Source: Apostichopus japonicus
Taxonomy: Eukaryota; Echinodermata; Holothuroidea; Aspidochirotida; Stichopodidae
Assembly (NCBI RefSeq): GCF_037975245.1
Contig: NC_092569.1
Span: 25,796,668-25,860,667, forward strand
DNA: 64,000 nt
Direction of reading: 5' to 3'
Within the stretch, counting starts at the first letter, position 1. Each line of letters opens with the position of its first letter. A model generated the notes under the pieces. That model had not been told where the DNA came from and ran no database searches. It saw only the letters and a list, made by a program, of their open reading frames with translations. Positions 37,643 to 53,229 of this stretch are shown piece after piece. The position numbers were made by a program, and so were the translations under genes.

Positions 37643-38999
37643 GGCTGAAAATTTTCAGACCTATTCGCACAGTGCAACACTAGAATTAACTTGGCGATCG
37701 ATTCAACTGTCCATTACAACTCCTTTTTACATGACAGTTGAAAGAATTTGGACACAATTTTGTTCAATGCCGAGCAATCTTTATTATCATCTGAAGTTGT
37801 GTGATTTTAGTTGAAATCTCAACTGTTAGTTGAATCACGTTTATGGGACCAAGGCATACTTGCCTCATATACAAAGCAAAGATATGCTTGTATTCTAAGA
37901 AGAATTGGCAAAACGTTTTCAGCCTGTATGATCATATTTGTTTTCATCTCATAAATTCCAGTTCCAAAGTTGCAGCTCACAAATATTTTGCTGTCATGAA
38001 ATTTTAGAAGCAAATTATATGGATTGTCCCAGTCCCAGTTATCTGCTCTAAATAAATTGCTTGGACTATTTTCAATTGAACGGCTCTTGGAATACAGAAA
38101 TATGTGTATCCATTCTACACATATTTACATATACAATATTTACCTGTGCTGGGTTATGTACAACAGCAGTATAAATATTACACATAATATATGGACTCAT
38201 TACTTAAAGGCTTGCCGCCGTTTAATGAAATCCATGGATAAGTGTTAAAAAGGGGGGGGAGGGGAATCTTCTTTACGAGGCCTAATTTAGTGAACATTTT
38301 CAAGACTGACCATCCAGCACCCCATCTTTTAAAAATTGGCAACCATGTTTTGGTTGTCATTTTCTTCTTTTGTTATTACATCGTAAGTAAGGCAAATACT
38401 TCCCCATGCGAGCTAGTCTATGCTCTAGCTGATAAATATCATTATGAAGACACACACATGTCTAGCTAGAAAGTGTTCGTTCATTCATTCAGCAAATTGT
38501 ATTTTATCCATACAAGTCTAATAAAATGTTGAAATTGTTTATGTAAAAATTGCACTGGGGTAAAAAACATTTTTGATTAATTGGTAACGCTTCAAACAAT
38601 TCCTTCCTTTAGATCTTGTGCTATGGTACCATATTAATGAAACATTCAGTTTTGTTGCAATTTTACATTAGTTTTTAGCAGTTTTTCAGCAGTTCACTTT
38701 CTTTGAAGGAGTTACATCAATAAATTGCATTGTCAAATGAAGCCTTTTGTATTTATGTATTTTTTCCTATAAGAGTCAAGCTGACCCAAATGTGGTTGAT
38801 TTCCATCATAACCCTTGCCGGGGTCAATATTTACCAATATTTCTGGGTCAAATTTACAACCCATAAATTGGGTCACTTATTCTGACCTAATTTTCTGGGT
38901 CAGTTTGACCCAAATGTGTTAGGTTCCCTCCTGACTTTCATTTGGGTCAAAAAGTGACCCAATTTGGGTCAATTTTAACCCAAGTGTTTTTAGAGTGTA

Positions 39000-40960
39000 T
39001 CTTGTACGCTTTAGATGAGCTGTCCGCAAAGGTTTAGGCCCGACGCACAAAGTCCATGATGGATGAGCCACGACCAACCATATCACCCTTTTATATGGGA
39101 TGTTCTTAATGCATAAAAGCTAGCTTGCACTATAGGGAACTAATGTTAAGAAAATTTAATATTTATCCGGGAGGCAAGATCCGAAGATGTGGATACACTT
39201 TCCGACGTCTGGAAAAACTTCCGTGGCCCATCAAACTCTCTTCTTGTTTTTTTTAAACTAATATTCGTGCCGTTGATTTAGACCACTATACAGATAGTGC
39301 AAGCGGATGCATTAATAACTGCATGATTATTGCCAGATGCTAACTAGTGGACAATCTGATCTTTTCGCAGGCCTGTTTGCAATTAAGGTCATGCTTTCAC
39401 TATAAAAACAAATATATTCAAAATTTAAACAAAGAATCCATATCCAGGAGTTCCTAAAAGAGGAAGTTATGCAAATATTTAATATTTCGGGAGTTACGGT
39501 ATGTTTTACAGCCAATAAGATTTACAATTTTTTCAGCTTGCAGTTCACAGAATATTTTACAAAATTTTACAAAACAAAAATTGATAAAAAAAAAAAACAA
39601 AGAAACCTGAACGCCGAGGTTTGGTACGCAAAGTGAAAAAGTTCAAAGAGTTCACGGGATGCATTAGCTGACCCAAGATGAAAGGTTCAATAAGTAAATT
39701 AACATTTACTGCAATAGTTACGCCTAGTAGGGATGTGTAGACTTAATTGAGATGGATGTACAACGCTTTCACTTAGAACTTAAGCGTATATTATATACAA
39801 TCAAAATAAACTACGCTTGATAAATCCACTACAATTACACATTTCTGATATTGACAAATTTTGATGTTTAGTTATTCATTTAGTTTTTTTTTTCCTTGTC
39901 GGTTATGCACGGTTCCTTTCATACTGTGAACAATAGCGGGCAAGAGACCAGTGTTTTGGGGACTAGCCCTGTTACCGCTAAGGTGACAGTTTTATCCCAC
40001 ACGGAAGTGGTAACAACTATTCGAACTTATTAAGTAAACACATGCACAAAATTAGTGCACTAACTTTTAGCTCAGCGGAACGCTTGCAGCTGAACTATAG
40101 CGATCGTGCGATTCTGTCGAAATTCTGTTACTATTTTTGCCACCGTGTTTGATTGAATGCCATTTCGTAATTTTTTCATTCGAATTGGCTGAAATTCCTC
40201 AGTGGTTAAGTCTTTATACATGCGATATTTTATAAATTTGAAGGTCATATGCGGTCGCGAGAGGTCATTTCTAGAGCGTTTGTCCAAATTTGCTGAAAGG
40301 TGTGATGTAACGTTTGAATAGTAGTGAACCAAAGTTGCTCAGGGAAAATAATTTGGTTGTCATGTGAGGGCCCAAAACAGGGCCTTCTGTAAAGTTTGCA
40401 GTTATGACGTAGGACACAGATGATATGCAATGATATTGAAATTTGATTTTCAACTTATTTCTTAATTTTCCGTTATTTTGGGAAATAATTCCACCCGTGG
40501 GAGACTTGATCTAGTGAAATATTTACTTGTTATTCAGGCTTGCTATGCAGTTCTAGTTCATTCTCTGTAAAAAGGACTACTTGGCAGATATGCATAAAAT
40601 GAACTTTCCAACTTTTTGTGTGAAATATACGACATGTGAGAATGACCGATTTCAGCTCTTTAACGTTCTGTGTGTGCACGGCGATTGTAAACAAACTGCA
40701 GGTCGTACTATTATTAAGTGGGTGCAACTTTCGTGAGCAATTTTGGGATAGCGTGATAGTGTGCTAAATAATATGTCTAAACCAATTCCAAAGATATGCA
40801 AAGCTTCGGTTAATTTTGAACGGGTATAACTTCGTTGCAATGAATGGATGCAGACATTTTGGTAACCTCGAAGTGAAAGTTTCTATGGTGATGACGTATC
40901 GTTTCCGACCAATCATGAGCGACTATTTACACACAATTGCGACCTGTTTGGGAACAAAAT
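39000..40960. other. Intergenic, no gene seen
   Basis: AT-rich, with poly-A/T runs (39584, 39885) and short unsupported open frames on both strands. No repeat unit or splice-consistent exon was recognised. Confidence 0.5.
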
Positions 40961-41054
40961 CGCAACCCGGCCGGGTATCGAACCCGGAACCTCCCGATTG
41001 CTAAACCTCGTTGCTTCAAATCGCACCGCCTTTATCCTCTCGGCTACAGCAACG
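40961..41054 (-). mobile_element. tRNA-Ser-like sequence (SINE head or tRNA pseudogene)
   Basis: The minus strand reads TAGCCGAGAGGATAAAGGCG (A box; compare class II tRNA-Ser), TTTGAAG as an anticodon-like loop (TGA), a long variable region and GGTTCGATACCCG (B box). The acceptor and anticodon stems do not pair well, so it is not a functional tRNA. Confidence 0.55.
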
Positions 41055-41237
41055 GTATACAATTCAAACGGTACTTATACTTTCGATGACTGATAACACG
41101 TCTTTGATATGTTATTCTTTGTCTGAGAGGTCAGTAATCTCCACATACACACACAGGTAGTGGTATCTCGTATCAACGAGGTATTGGCGTCCACTATAGA
41201 CACACATATAAATACAACAACGACTTAGAACGGAAGT

Positions 41238-41411
41238 ATGAAACATGGTATTAATTTCCGGTTGTCCTTGGTCATAATTACTCTGGCTATTATCGTCATC
41301 ATAATTAGATCAGTAAAAAGTACTTTAGCTTTGTATGTGGATCGAGTAGAAAGAACCCCAGAAAACCAGTCGGTTTCAACGGCCTTTGGTACACACCCTC
41401 CCTCTCTTGTA
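41238..41411 (+). CDS. Possible first coding exon: type II membrane anchor
   Basis: The ATG opens MKHGINFR, then a 15-residue hydrophobic run (LSLVIITLAIIVIII), then RSVK and a polar stem. After 58 codons a perfect GTAAGT donor at 41412 leaves phase 0. This fits the first exon of a Golgi-type membrane protein. The NXPE gene's second exon (49903) also starts in phase 0, so this could be an alternative first exon; it could also be chance. Confidence 0.35.
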
Positions 41412-41729
41412 GTAAGTCCTGGATACGCCCGTAAGATAACTGGATCCAACTGTTATGGTACTCGTTCATTATCTCAGTATCTTTCTCATTTTTATGATAT
41501 GATTTTTATTTTAAAAAGGACTGTTACTAGTCAAGTTGAAGTTCAATGTTTACAGTTTTCTACACGAGTCTGGGCTGATCTTAATTGCCATAAATAAAGA
41601 GATCGTTTGTATGAAATCATGACGCGAAAACATGCAGAATTTCAACAACAAAAATAGATTAAAGGGACGTGTGTGTAGTATTTTGGTATATTGCTCTCTT
41701 CTTTTGAGAGGGAAAAAATATGTATATAT

Positions 41730-41790
41730 ATTATATAAGGGAGGCCCGGGTTCGAATCCCGGTGGAGGCTGGAGGTTTTTTCACTGTTCT

Positions 41791-41863
<73 letters not shown>
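41730..41863 (+). mobile_element. tRNA-derived SINE (copy 2, 5'-truncated) with (TA)n tail
   Basis: GGAGGCCCGGGTTCGAATCC and CGGTGGAGGCTGGAG followed by CACTGTTCTGGA and a 68-bp (TA)n run. Same T-arm, body and tail as the minus-strand copy at 24400-24540. Confidence 0.7.
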
Positions 41864-41866
<3 letters not shown>

Positions 41867-41869
41867 GAT

Positions 41870-43660
41870 TAAGGAAGATAAAAGAATAATATTTGTCGGA
41901 AACACAACCTTTTGGGATCCATAAAGCAATATACCAAGGTCGTCTGCACACTTAGCTTAATACGTTCATACGGTCACGGGTTTTCGTATTCTGTGTTCCC
42001 GAAAATTTGTATATCTGGAAAACGTATATTAGTTATATATCTGTTTTCCTATTTCAATAATCTGTCAGATCTAATATACATTGTCATCAATATTCCGATT
42101 TTCCCCTCTTTTCTTTTTGATAAATTCGGGGGGGCGTTACTCCGTTCCCCGTTTCTAAACAATCAGCACCAAAGGATAAACTAAAAGGGTAGTCCCTCTC
42201 ACGAATCGAAGCTGCTTCTGACTCAATTAGTCAGAGAATGTGTTGTCGCATACCATATGGTTTGAACAGGTTTTTCATTGTCCTTTTGCAACTATCCTTC
42301 GTCAGTGTCTAAGCTGTGGATTCGTACTATTTAGCGATTTCTTTATGGAATGCGAAGTATCCTGTAGCAAAGGAACGGGAGTATGCTATGGCATTTGGAT
42401 AAGGTACTCTAATAAGAGAGACTATATCATCTCGGCATTCCTTTAAGTTATCATTTTCTGGATTAGGGAGTGTCGCTTTCTCTCCTGAGTGCCCCTGTCT
42501 TGTTTGGAGCTTTACCAATGTGTGGCATATTTAACAATCTTTGAGAGTGGTGTTTGTTGTTTTAATGGTCTTCTTGTACACTGTTACTGTTGCGTACCGG
42601 TGATGTCCTATACAGTTGCTATTATACTCGTGCAAAAGTTTTCCACAGATGCGTTATGACATTTAATCAATCCTGCTGTCGGCATATTAATTGATTTATT
42701 CCAGTGAAAAGATGCAGAAATTATTCAAACGAAGGTTCCAGACATTGTTAACGAGTCTAAAGTAAGTTTGCATTTTTTTTAATCTGTTTTGCGCCCCCCC
42801 CCCCTCTCTCCCTCCTACTTCCTTTTCTCATTAAAAAGCATTTGCGTTGGGTTATAGAGTTTGTTAATTGGAACAAGAAAGATGTAGGCCAATATTTACA
42901 TATGAAAGAATACCTCTTATAATATGGGATCGTATATATGGTTTAATGGTTAAGTGTTATATTATTTACAGAGAAGCGGAATAGGGTTTAATCTAAGGCT
43001 GGTGTGGGGGTGTTTGCCCAGACTACACGAGTTACAGGGCCAGCGGGACAGGTGAATTGATTTGATTTAAAGGGAAACCAAAACATCCCGACAAAATGGC
43101 TCTTCTTTACAATCTTGACCACTAATTAACTAGCATTATTTGAGTGCGGTCAACAAAACGACACTTTCCTCAGTCAACAAAATAATACTTTTTAATGACA
43201 TTGAATTTTCACCAAAACTGGGGCGGGAAGGCGAAACGTTATTCCAGTACCCCAGCCCCGCCAAACCCTGGTCCTGTAGTGAACATTCTCTTTCCTGTAA
43301 ATTTTCTGTACTGTTTTTCATCAAAGTTGTCTTAAACCAAACTATTTACTGGCCATCGGAGAACATGGGCAGTATTGGGCTTCGCCTGAAAATCACGTGA
43401 CATATTCTGTCGTTCATGGTTTCTCGACGTGCATTGTATATTTAGTGCTGCAGTTGAGGTCGTTGTGCCAGGTAATCATGGGAATCCGAGAAAAAAAATG
43501 TTAGCTTTTCACAGGCATAAAATAACTATAACCATGATAAAGAGACTGTCTGTTCACTTGTCGCATTACACAGGAACGAATTATGGATTTATATTGTTCC
43601 GCCAAATCTATTATTCATGCATTCATTCATTCATTCATTTATTTGTTTCTTCACAATATA
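41870..43660. other. Intergenic, no gene seen
   Basis: Contains a C run (42795), a (TCAT)n stretch (43617-43640) and unsupported short open frames. No exon with matching splice sites was found. Confidence 0.5.
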
Positions 43661-43664
43661 AATA

Positions 43665-43768
43665 TCCAACCCGTAGCTCGCTACATTTCTATTTAGGTCA
43701 GCATTTAAGTCTTTTATAAAAGACTTAAATGCTGACCTAAATAGAAATGTAGCGAGCTACGGGTTGGA
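43665..43768. repeat. Perfect 104-bp palindrome
   Basis: Two 52-bp arms meet at CTTTTA|TAAAAG with no spacer and no mismatch; outer ends TCCAACCCGTAGCTCGCTAC and its inverse. Confidence 0.95.
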
Positions 43769-43985
43769 GCTATTCTAATCCCTATTTACTTTTTATTGCT
43801 GGTTGTTCTATTCATCCCTAAGTTAAAATATTCACTAAAAAAAAAAAAAAAAAAAAAAATTGCTGGTTGTTCTAAGTTTAAAAGTTTCTAAGTTTCTTCC
43901 TAGTTTAAAAATCACTCATGCTTATCACTATTGGAGTCCTTGGATGTATATTAGCCCTTGTATTTAATTGATCTTGTACTTTTGC

Positions 43986-44028
43986 CTGACGATGGAGTGG
44001 TGACCACTCCGAAATATAGCAGTATGTC
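43986..44028 (+). ncRNA. Hammerhead-ribozyme-like motif
   Basis: CTGACGA (43986-43992) is followed by a 7-bp stem (GGAGTGG/CCACTCC, loop TGA), GAAA at 44011-44014, and a 5-bp stem III (ATATA, loop GCAG, TATGT) closing at T44027, with C44028 as the cleavage nucleotide. This is the type I order used by Penelope-like retroelements. Against it: an extra T (43993) between CTGACGA and stem II, and a weak stem I. A (TA)n run starts just downstream. Confidence 0.4.
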
Positions 44029-44035
44029 GTTGTTT

Positions 44036-44122
<87 letters not shown>
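44036..44122. repeat. (TA)n microsatellite
   Basis: Uninterrupted TA repeats; the Tyr/Ile open frames here are artefacts. Confidence 0.95.
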
Positions 44123-44127
<5 letters not shown>

Positions 44128-44373
44128 TTATAATGCATATATGCATTATGTTAATGCAATGGAGGTAAACGACAAAGGCAAATGAATTTTCATTTATATA
44201 AGTATATGCATATACATACATATATACATATTCACCCATGTTAATATAAACATGTATGCTTACTTACACTGACACACATACAATCATATACATACATATA
44301 TATTAGGGGGAATAAGAATACAATAACAAAGGGATGGCTACAGCGTACAAAATACAAATGCAAACTTAAAGTC

Positions 44374-45850
44374 TTAGTAGAGGTTTATAAGGGATCTAGA
44401 AAAGTTGTAACGAAAGCAGTGAACATTATGCTTAGAAGTTAAACTCTCTGGAATGGAATTCCAGGTGCTGATGGCTCGATAATGCAAGCTTGTCTTCGAA
44501 AAAGTTGGCCGATTGCCAGGAAGACAAAGACGATTGCTCTGACATATATGATAAATGTGAACTAGGGAATTCCAAACAAATAAATTTAAAAAAACATAAA
44601 GGCAAGAGATTGTTGTAGAAGCGATAGGTGAAGGTTGCAATATTAACTTTGATTATGTCATTTAATTTTAACAAGTTAAGTGACTTAAAAAGTGCACTGG
44701 TGTCTTCGCGTGGTGCAGAATACGTAATATGTCTGATAGCTCATTTATGGAGAACAAATAACTTTCTTAAAGCGGAGTTACTAGTGCCCGACCAAAAAAG
44801 ACTACAGTAGCAGAGATGGGGATAAACAAGAGTTAGACAAATAGTACGAAGAATATGTTTCGGCAATATCGGTTATCGGTTTTAAGTCTACCGATTATTC
44901 CAACACCCTTAGCAACTTGCGAACACAGGTGAGAATATGTTCATGTCAATTAAACTTTGAGTCAATAAGGACACCAATAAATTAAACACTGGTAGCAGCA
45001 GTGGCGGAGCTAGGGGTATTGGTCGGGGGGGGGGGGGCGAGAATGGTCTGTAGGGGCGCTTTCGACACTATCTAAGCGGAGCGCCACTACTGGTTGGCGC
45101 GGAGCGTACAGAAATTTTTTGAGTAAAGATACTCCCTAGATCGCCTGAAATGACCTTTTCCGAGCATTGCTAATCTGCAGATAAACGAAGAATAGGGTGT
45201 CATCGCCAAATTACACCAACAAAATGTGACAAATGTCAATAGGTAGACTGAGAGGACAACAAAAAAAGTCAATAATTGCGAATAAGTAAAAAGTGGTAAA
45301 AAGCTGAAAGGGCGCCGCAGTACATTTGAGTCCGTCAGGGGGGGGGGGGGGCATCCGCCCCCTGACTATACGGACGCTCCGCCACTGGGTAGCAGCTTGA
45401 AGTGGGTGGTTATTAATGATAATACTAAAACTGGGGTTATGAGTATGAGGCACGTTAAAGACCATATAGATTGTTTTGATGACATTAAGCGAAAGCTTAT
45501 TTGAAGCAAACCAATCAGAGTATAACACAAGTTCACTGCAAGCAGTACTCTCAAGGCGTTCTACATCTGTGTCTTTGACAAAAAAAAAACTGGTGCCGTC
45601 TGCAAACATCACTGTTGAAGAGTTAGATGAAATCGTGGTTATGTCGTTTATGTAGATGGCGTAGTGGCCCAAGAATGGAACCTTGGGGAACACCACAAGA
45701 GATTGTTTTCAAGTTAGAATTTATGTTTTTGAAAGGAGTTAATTGTTTCCTTCCTGTCAAATAACTTGTGATCCAGTCATACGTTAATCCGCGAAATCCA
45801 TATGCAAATAATTTAGTGGACATTATAGCAGATCTACTTTGTAATTTCTC
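44374..45850 (-). pseudogene. CR1/Jockey-type LINE reverse transcriptase, decayed and split
   Basis: From 45850 downward: YGFRGLTYDWITSYLTGRKQ, SCGVPQGSILGPL, then FADGTSFF, where the catalytic FADD second Asp is Gly, and ASNKLSLNVIKT. After the 389-bp insertion at 44999-45387 it resumes with the C-terminal NDIIKVNIATF and TFSKTSLHYRAISTWNSIPE. Frameshifts lie between the parts. No endonuclease is present, so it is 5'-truncated. Confidence 0.85.
44999..45387. mobile_element. 389-bp hAT-type non-autonomous element with 8-bp duplication
   Basis: It starts CAGTGGCGGAGC and ends GCTCCGCCACTG, an exact 12-bp inverted pair. GGTAGCAG is repeated exactly on both sides (44991-44998 and 45388-45395), the 8-bp duplication of hAT elements. 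Long G runs lie near both ends. It interrupts the LINE. Confidence 0.9.
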
Positions 45851-46960
45851 ATTATCTGGTGCAGCTCTGGCATGATCCTAGTTGCTAGTCTGCGTGAAAG
45901 GATGAGTCATGGTCCCGATTTACATGCAACCTACTGTTAAAATGAAATTTAAAGGTAGTATACTTGGTACTTGTAGCTTCTGCAAGTTTCTTTTTTGGTT
46001 TTTTAGTTTTCAAATTTCGACAATATGCAAATTTCTTCTTTTTTTCACATTTCGACAATATGCAAATATTTATAGTCCTTTTTATTCAAAGAAATGAAAT
46101 AACAGAACATGGACAGAAAGCTTCCGTATTATAAATATGATACAAGATGTTTCTCCTGGCTTCTTCATTGCTTACCAGCACATATGGGGCAGGGTGCGCG
46201 CATGCATACGTTATGCATGTATAATAGTCATACCCACGCCATCTTCCTTACAAGTAACAACGTGTAGCAACTTACTAAAACAAATTATGGAAAAACAACT
46301 CATAGACGGTGTGGTTACGATTTGCGTAACCACGTTTTCTTATCATTATTATTATTATTTTGTTCTTTGTATGACTCACTTTACCAAATATATATATAGA
46401 CATAGGACTTTCTGTACTCGATCCGGAATAGGACTCGAATTCACTTTACTCTGGACTTGAGCAGGCTCGGACTCGCTTGTACTAAATTAGGACGTGAGTC
46501 GGACTCAGTAGTGACTGGACTCAGACAAAAAATATAGTTGGAAGTATTTCTTTACAATTTTCTCTATGCATGCAATTGATTGGAACGTGGTTGTATCAAC
46601 TTATGCTTTAATATATATGAGCCACTTTTAACCACGTAATACTGCTTTTAGTAATGATGTCAACAAAAATTGACCTTTTTTTTTACAGGGATCGGTTATA
46701 AGCATGTTTGTATATTAAATTAATCAAACGTATTTGATAAGTATACTCAGATGAAAAGCTATTCTTCCAAACGAAAATAATAATTCCTCACCTGTTTCAG
46801 GAAGTTGTCCATGGCAGCAATCTCTATGGCATAGATTAAAATGATGTTTAGGTTTTGTCTCTTTTAAAGTATTTTTTCGAATGGTGGCCCAATCATCCTA
46901 GTACAGGGTTGATCAAATGTTATGTTAACAGTGCACTAAGGCCATTGATATCAATATTTC
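45851..46960. other. Intergenic, simple-sequence pieces
   Basis: A stretch at 46410-46530 repeats GGACTC/GGACTTG motifs irregularly. The rest is AT-rich with no supported exon. Confidence 0.5.
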
Positions 46961-46961
46961 A

Positions 46962-47058
46962 AAAGTGTGTGTGAGGGTTAGGGTGAAGGTGAGGGTGAAG
47001 GTGAAGGTGAGGGTGCGGGTGAGGGTGCGGGTGAGGGTGAGGGTGTGGGTGAGGGATG
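46962..47058 (+). repeat. Degenerate GGGTGA/GGGTTA hexamer array
   Basis: About 15 units of GTGAGG/GGTGAA/GGGTGC with one GGGTTA; G-rich on the plus strand and similar to a degenerate telomere repeat. Confidence 0.8.
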
Positions 47059-48027
47059 GCAATTTCTCAATTCCCCTGTATCGATTCAGGTACGGGGAAC
47101 ATCTGCATGGCCTGTTAGGCTTGAACACGCAACCTGACCCTTCCTAATGGTACACTTCTTTGCGTGGCACATAATTGAAAGATCTGTCATAATTAATGAT
47201 ATGTATCATGATATGTAGGGCTATGCTACGTAACTAAAAGGCATTAGCAGTTTCCGTCTTTCAAAAAAATACAACACGAAATTGATATTATTGTGAGCAG
47301 TATACATGGTAGAAAGGTAATTGTGTTTTCTTTTTTTTTTTCATATTTGTTACGATGATAATCGTAACCTTTGAATTCATGTTGTCGTATGTGTGTGTGT
47401 TTGCGAGCGGGGCGTTTGTGACGCCCAGCTTGTAAACACGATATCTGAAGAAGAAAACTCGGACCAATTTAATATTTTGTGTGTAGAATTACCATATTCA
47501 GTACAAGAAGGCTGTAGTCTATGGTGGAGGGATTTAGTATGTTGATGTATCTATCACATTACATTACAACGAAACATTCGAAATAAGCTTGCATATGTTT
47601 TCTTATCAAACGTCTTTTTGATCAGCCTTAGAAAATCATGCAGTTAAATCATTTTCCCCGACATTCCATGAACGGTCATATTACTCCTTCGTATATTGGC
47701 TACAGTGAGTATGCTGGGCGTAGTGGATTCAGCACAAGGAGCTGCACAGAAAAATGTAGTAAATTTGCAAAACATGTTTAGAAGCGACCAAGATTTAACC
47801 ATTACTGGTGGAGGGCTACATATCGAGTAACGTTAGCGTATATATATATGGACTAATGTTTCAGTATATTACTTTAAGCTACATTACGATTTGTACTGCA
47901 GCAGCAATTTCTGTGGAGGGAGCGATCTATCAGTAATGCAGGATTCCGTTTAGAGTTGTGCGTCTGTGTGTATCACTGCAGTTGGCATTGAGTTTTTCTT
48001 TGTTTTTTTCTCGATTTTAACAGAACG

Positions 48028-52821
<4,794 letters not shown>

Positions 52822-53229
52822 ACCGTAAATATATGTGTACAGCATACGTTTGAGAGGAAATGGGATATAAACAAAAAATAACTCGCAGCTATTATTAAGA
52901 CCTATTCGAGGAACAAGTGTCATACGAAACTAAGTTGAATCTTATTATTTTTCCTTCTCAAGAGACATTTTGGTTTCGATGTCCTGCGGAGGCAGAACTT
53001 TAATAGATGGGGAAAACAGTCTACTTAAACATATCAGTTCACTTGTGTTTCTATTTTATCATCATTTATACCATGTTTCCATTTCCATTGATGTAAGATA
53101 CATTAATATACGTTAGTTCTATAAGCTCTTTGATATTTTTTAAATTGATGTGGTGAACTTATTTTTAACTTCATTGTCTGACCAATGGAATATCAAGAGA
53201 ATTAACACTAACAATTTATACAACAAAGA

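Larger units (their letters stand above)
26875..38997 (+). mobile_element. Complete 12.1-kb CACTA/EnSpm-like DNA transposon
   Basis: The left end CACTCTTAAAACACCTGGGT and the inverted right end CACTCTAAAAACACTTGGGT differ at two positions. TA flanks both sides (26873-26874, 38998-38999). Many TGGGTCA/TGACCCA copies crowd both ends (26890-26945; 38775-38985). Inside are a spliced SAM-domain gene and a C2H2-plus-DDE-type transposase ORF, both plus strand. CACTA termini, subterminal repeats and two genes are the hallmarks of the EnSpm superfamily; a 2-bp duplication is short of the usual 3 bp. Confidence 0.85.
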
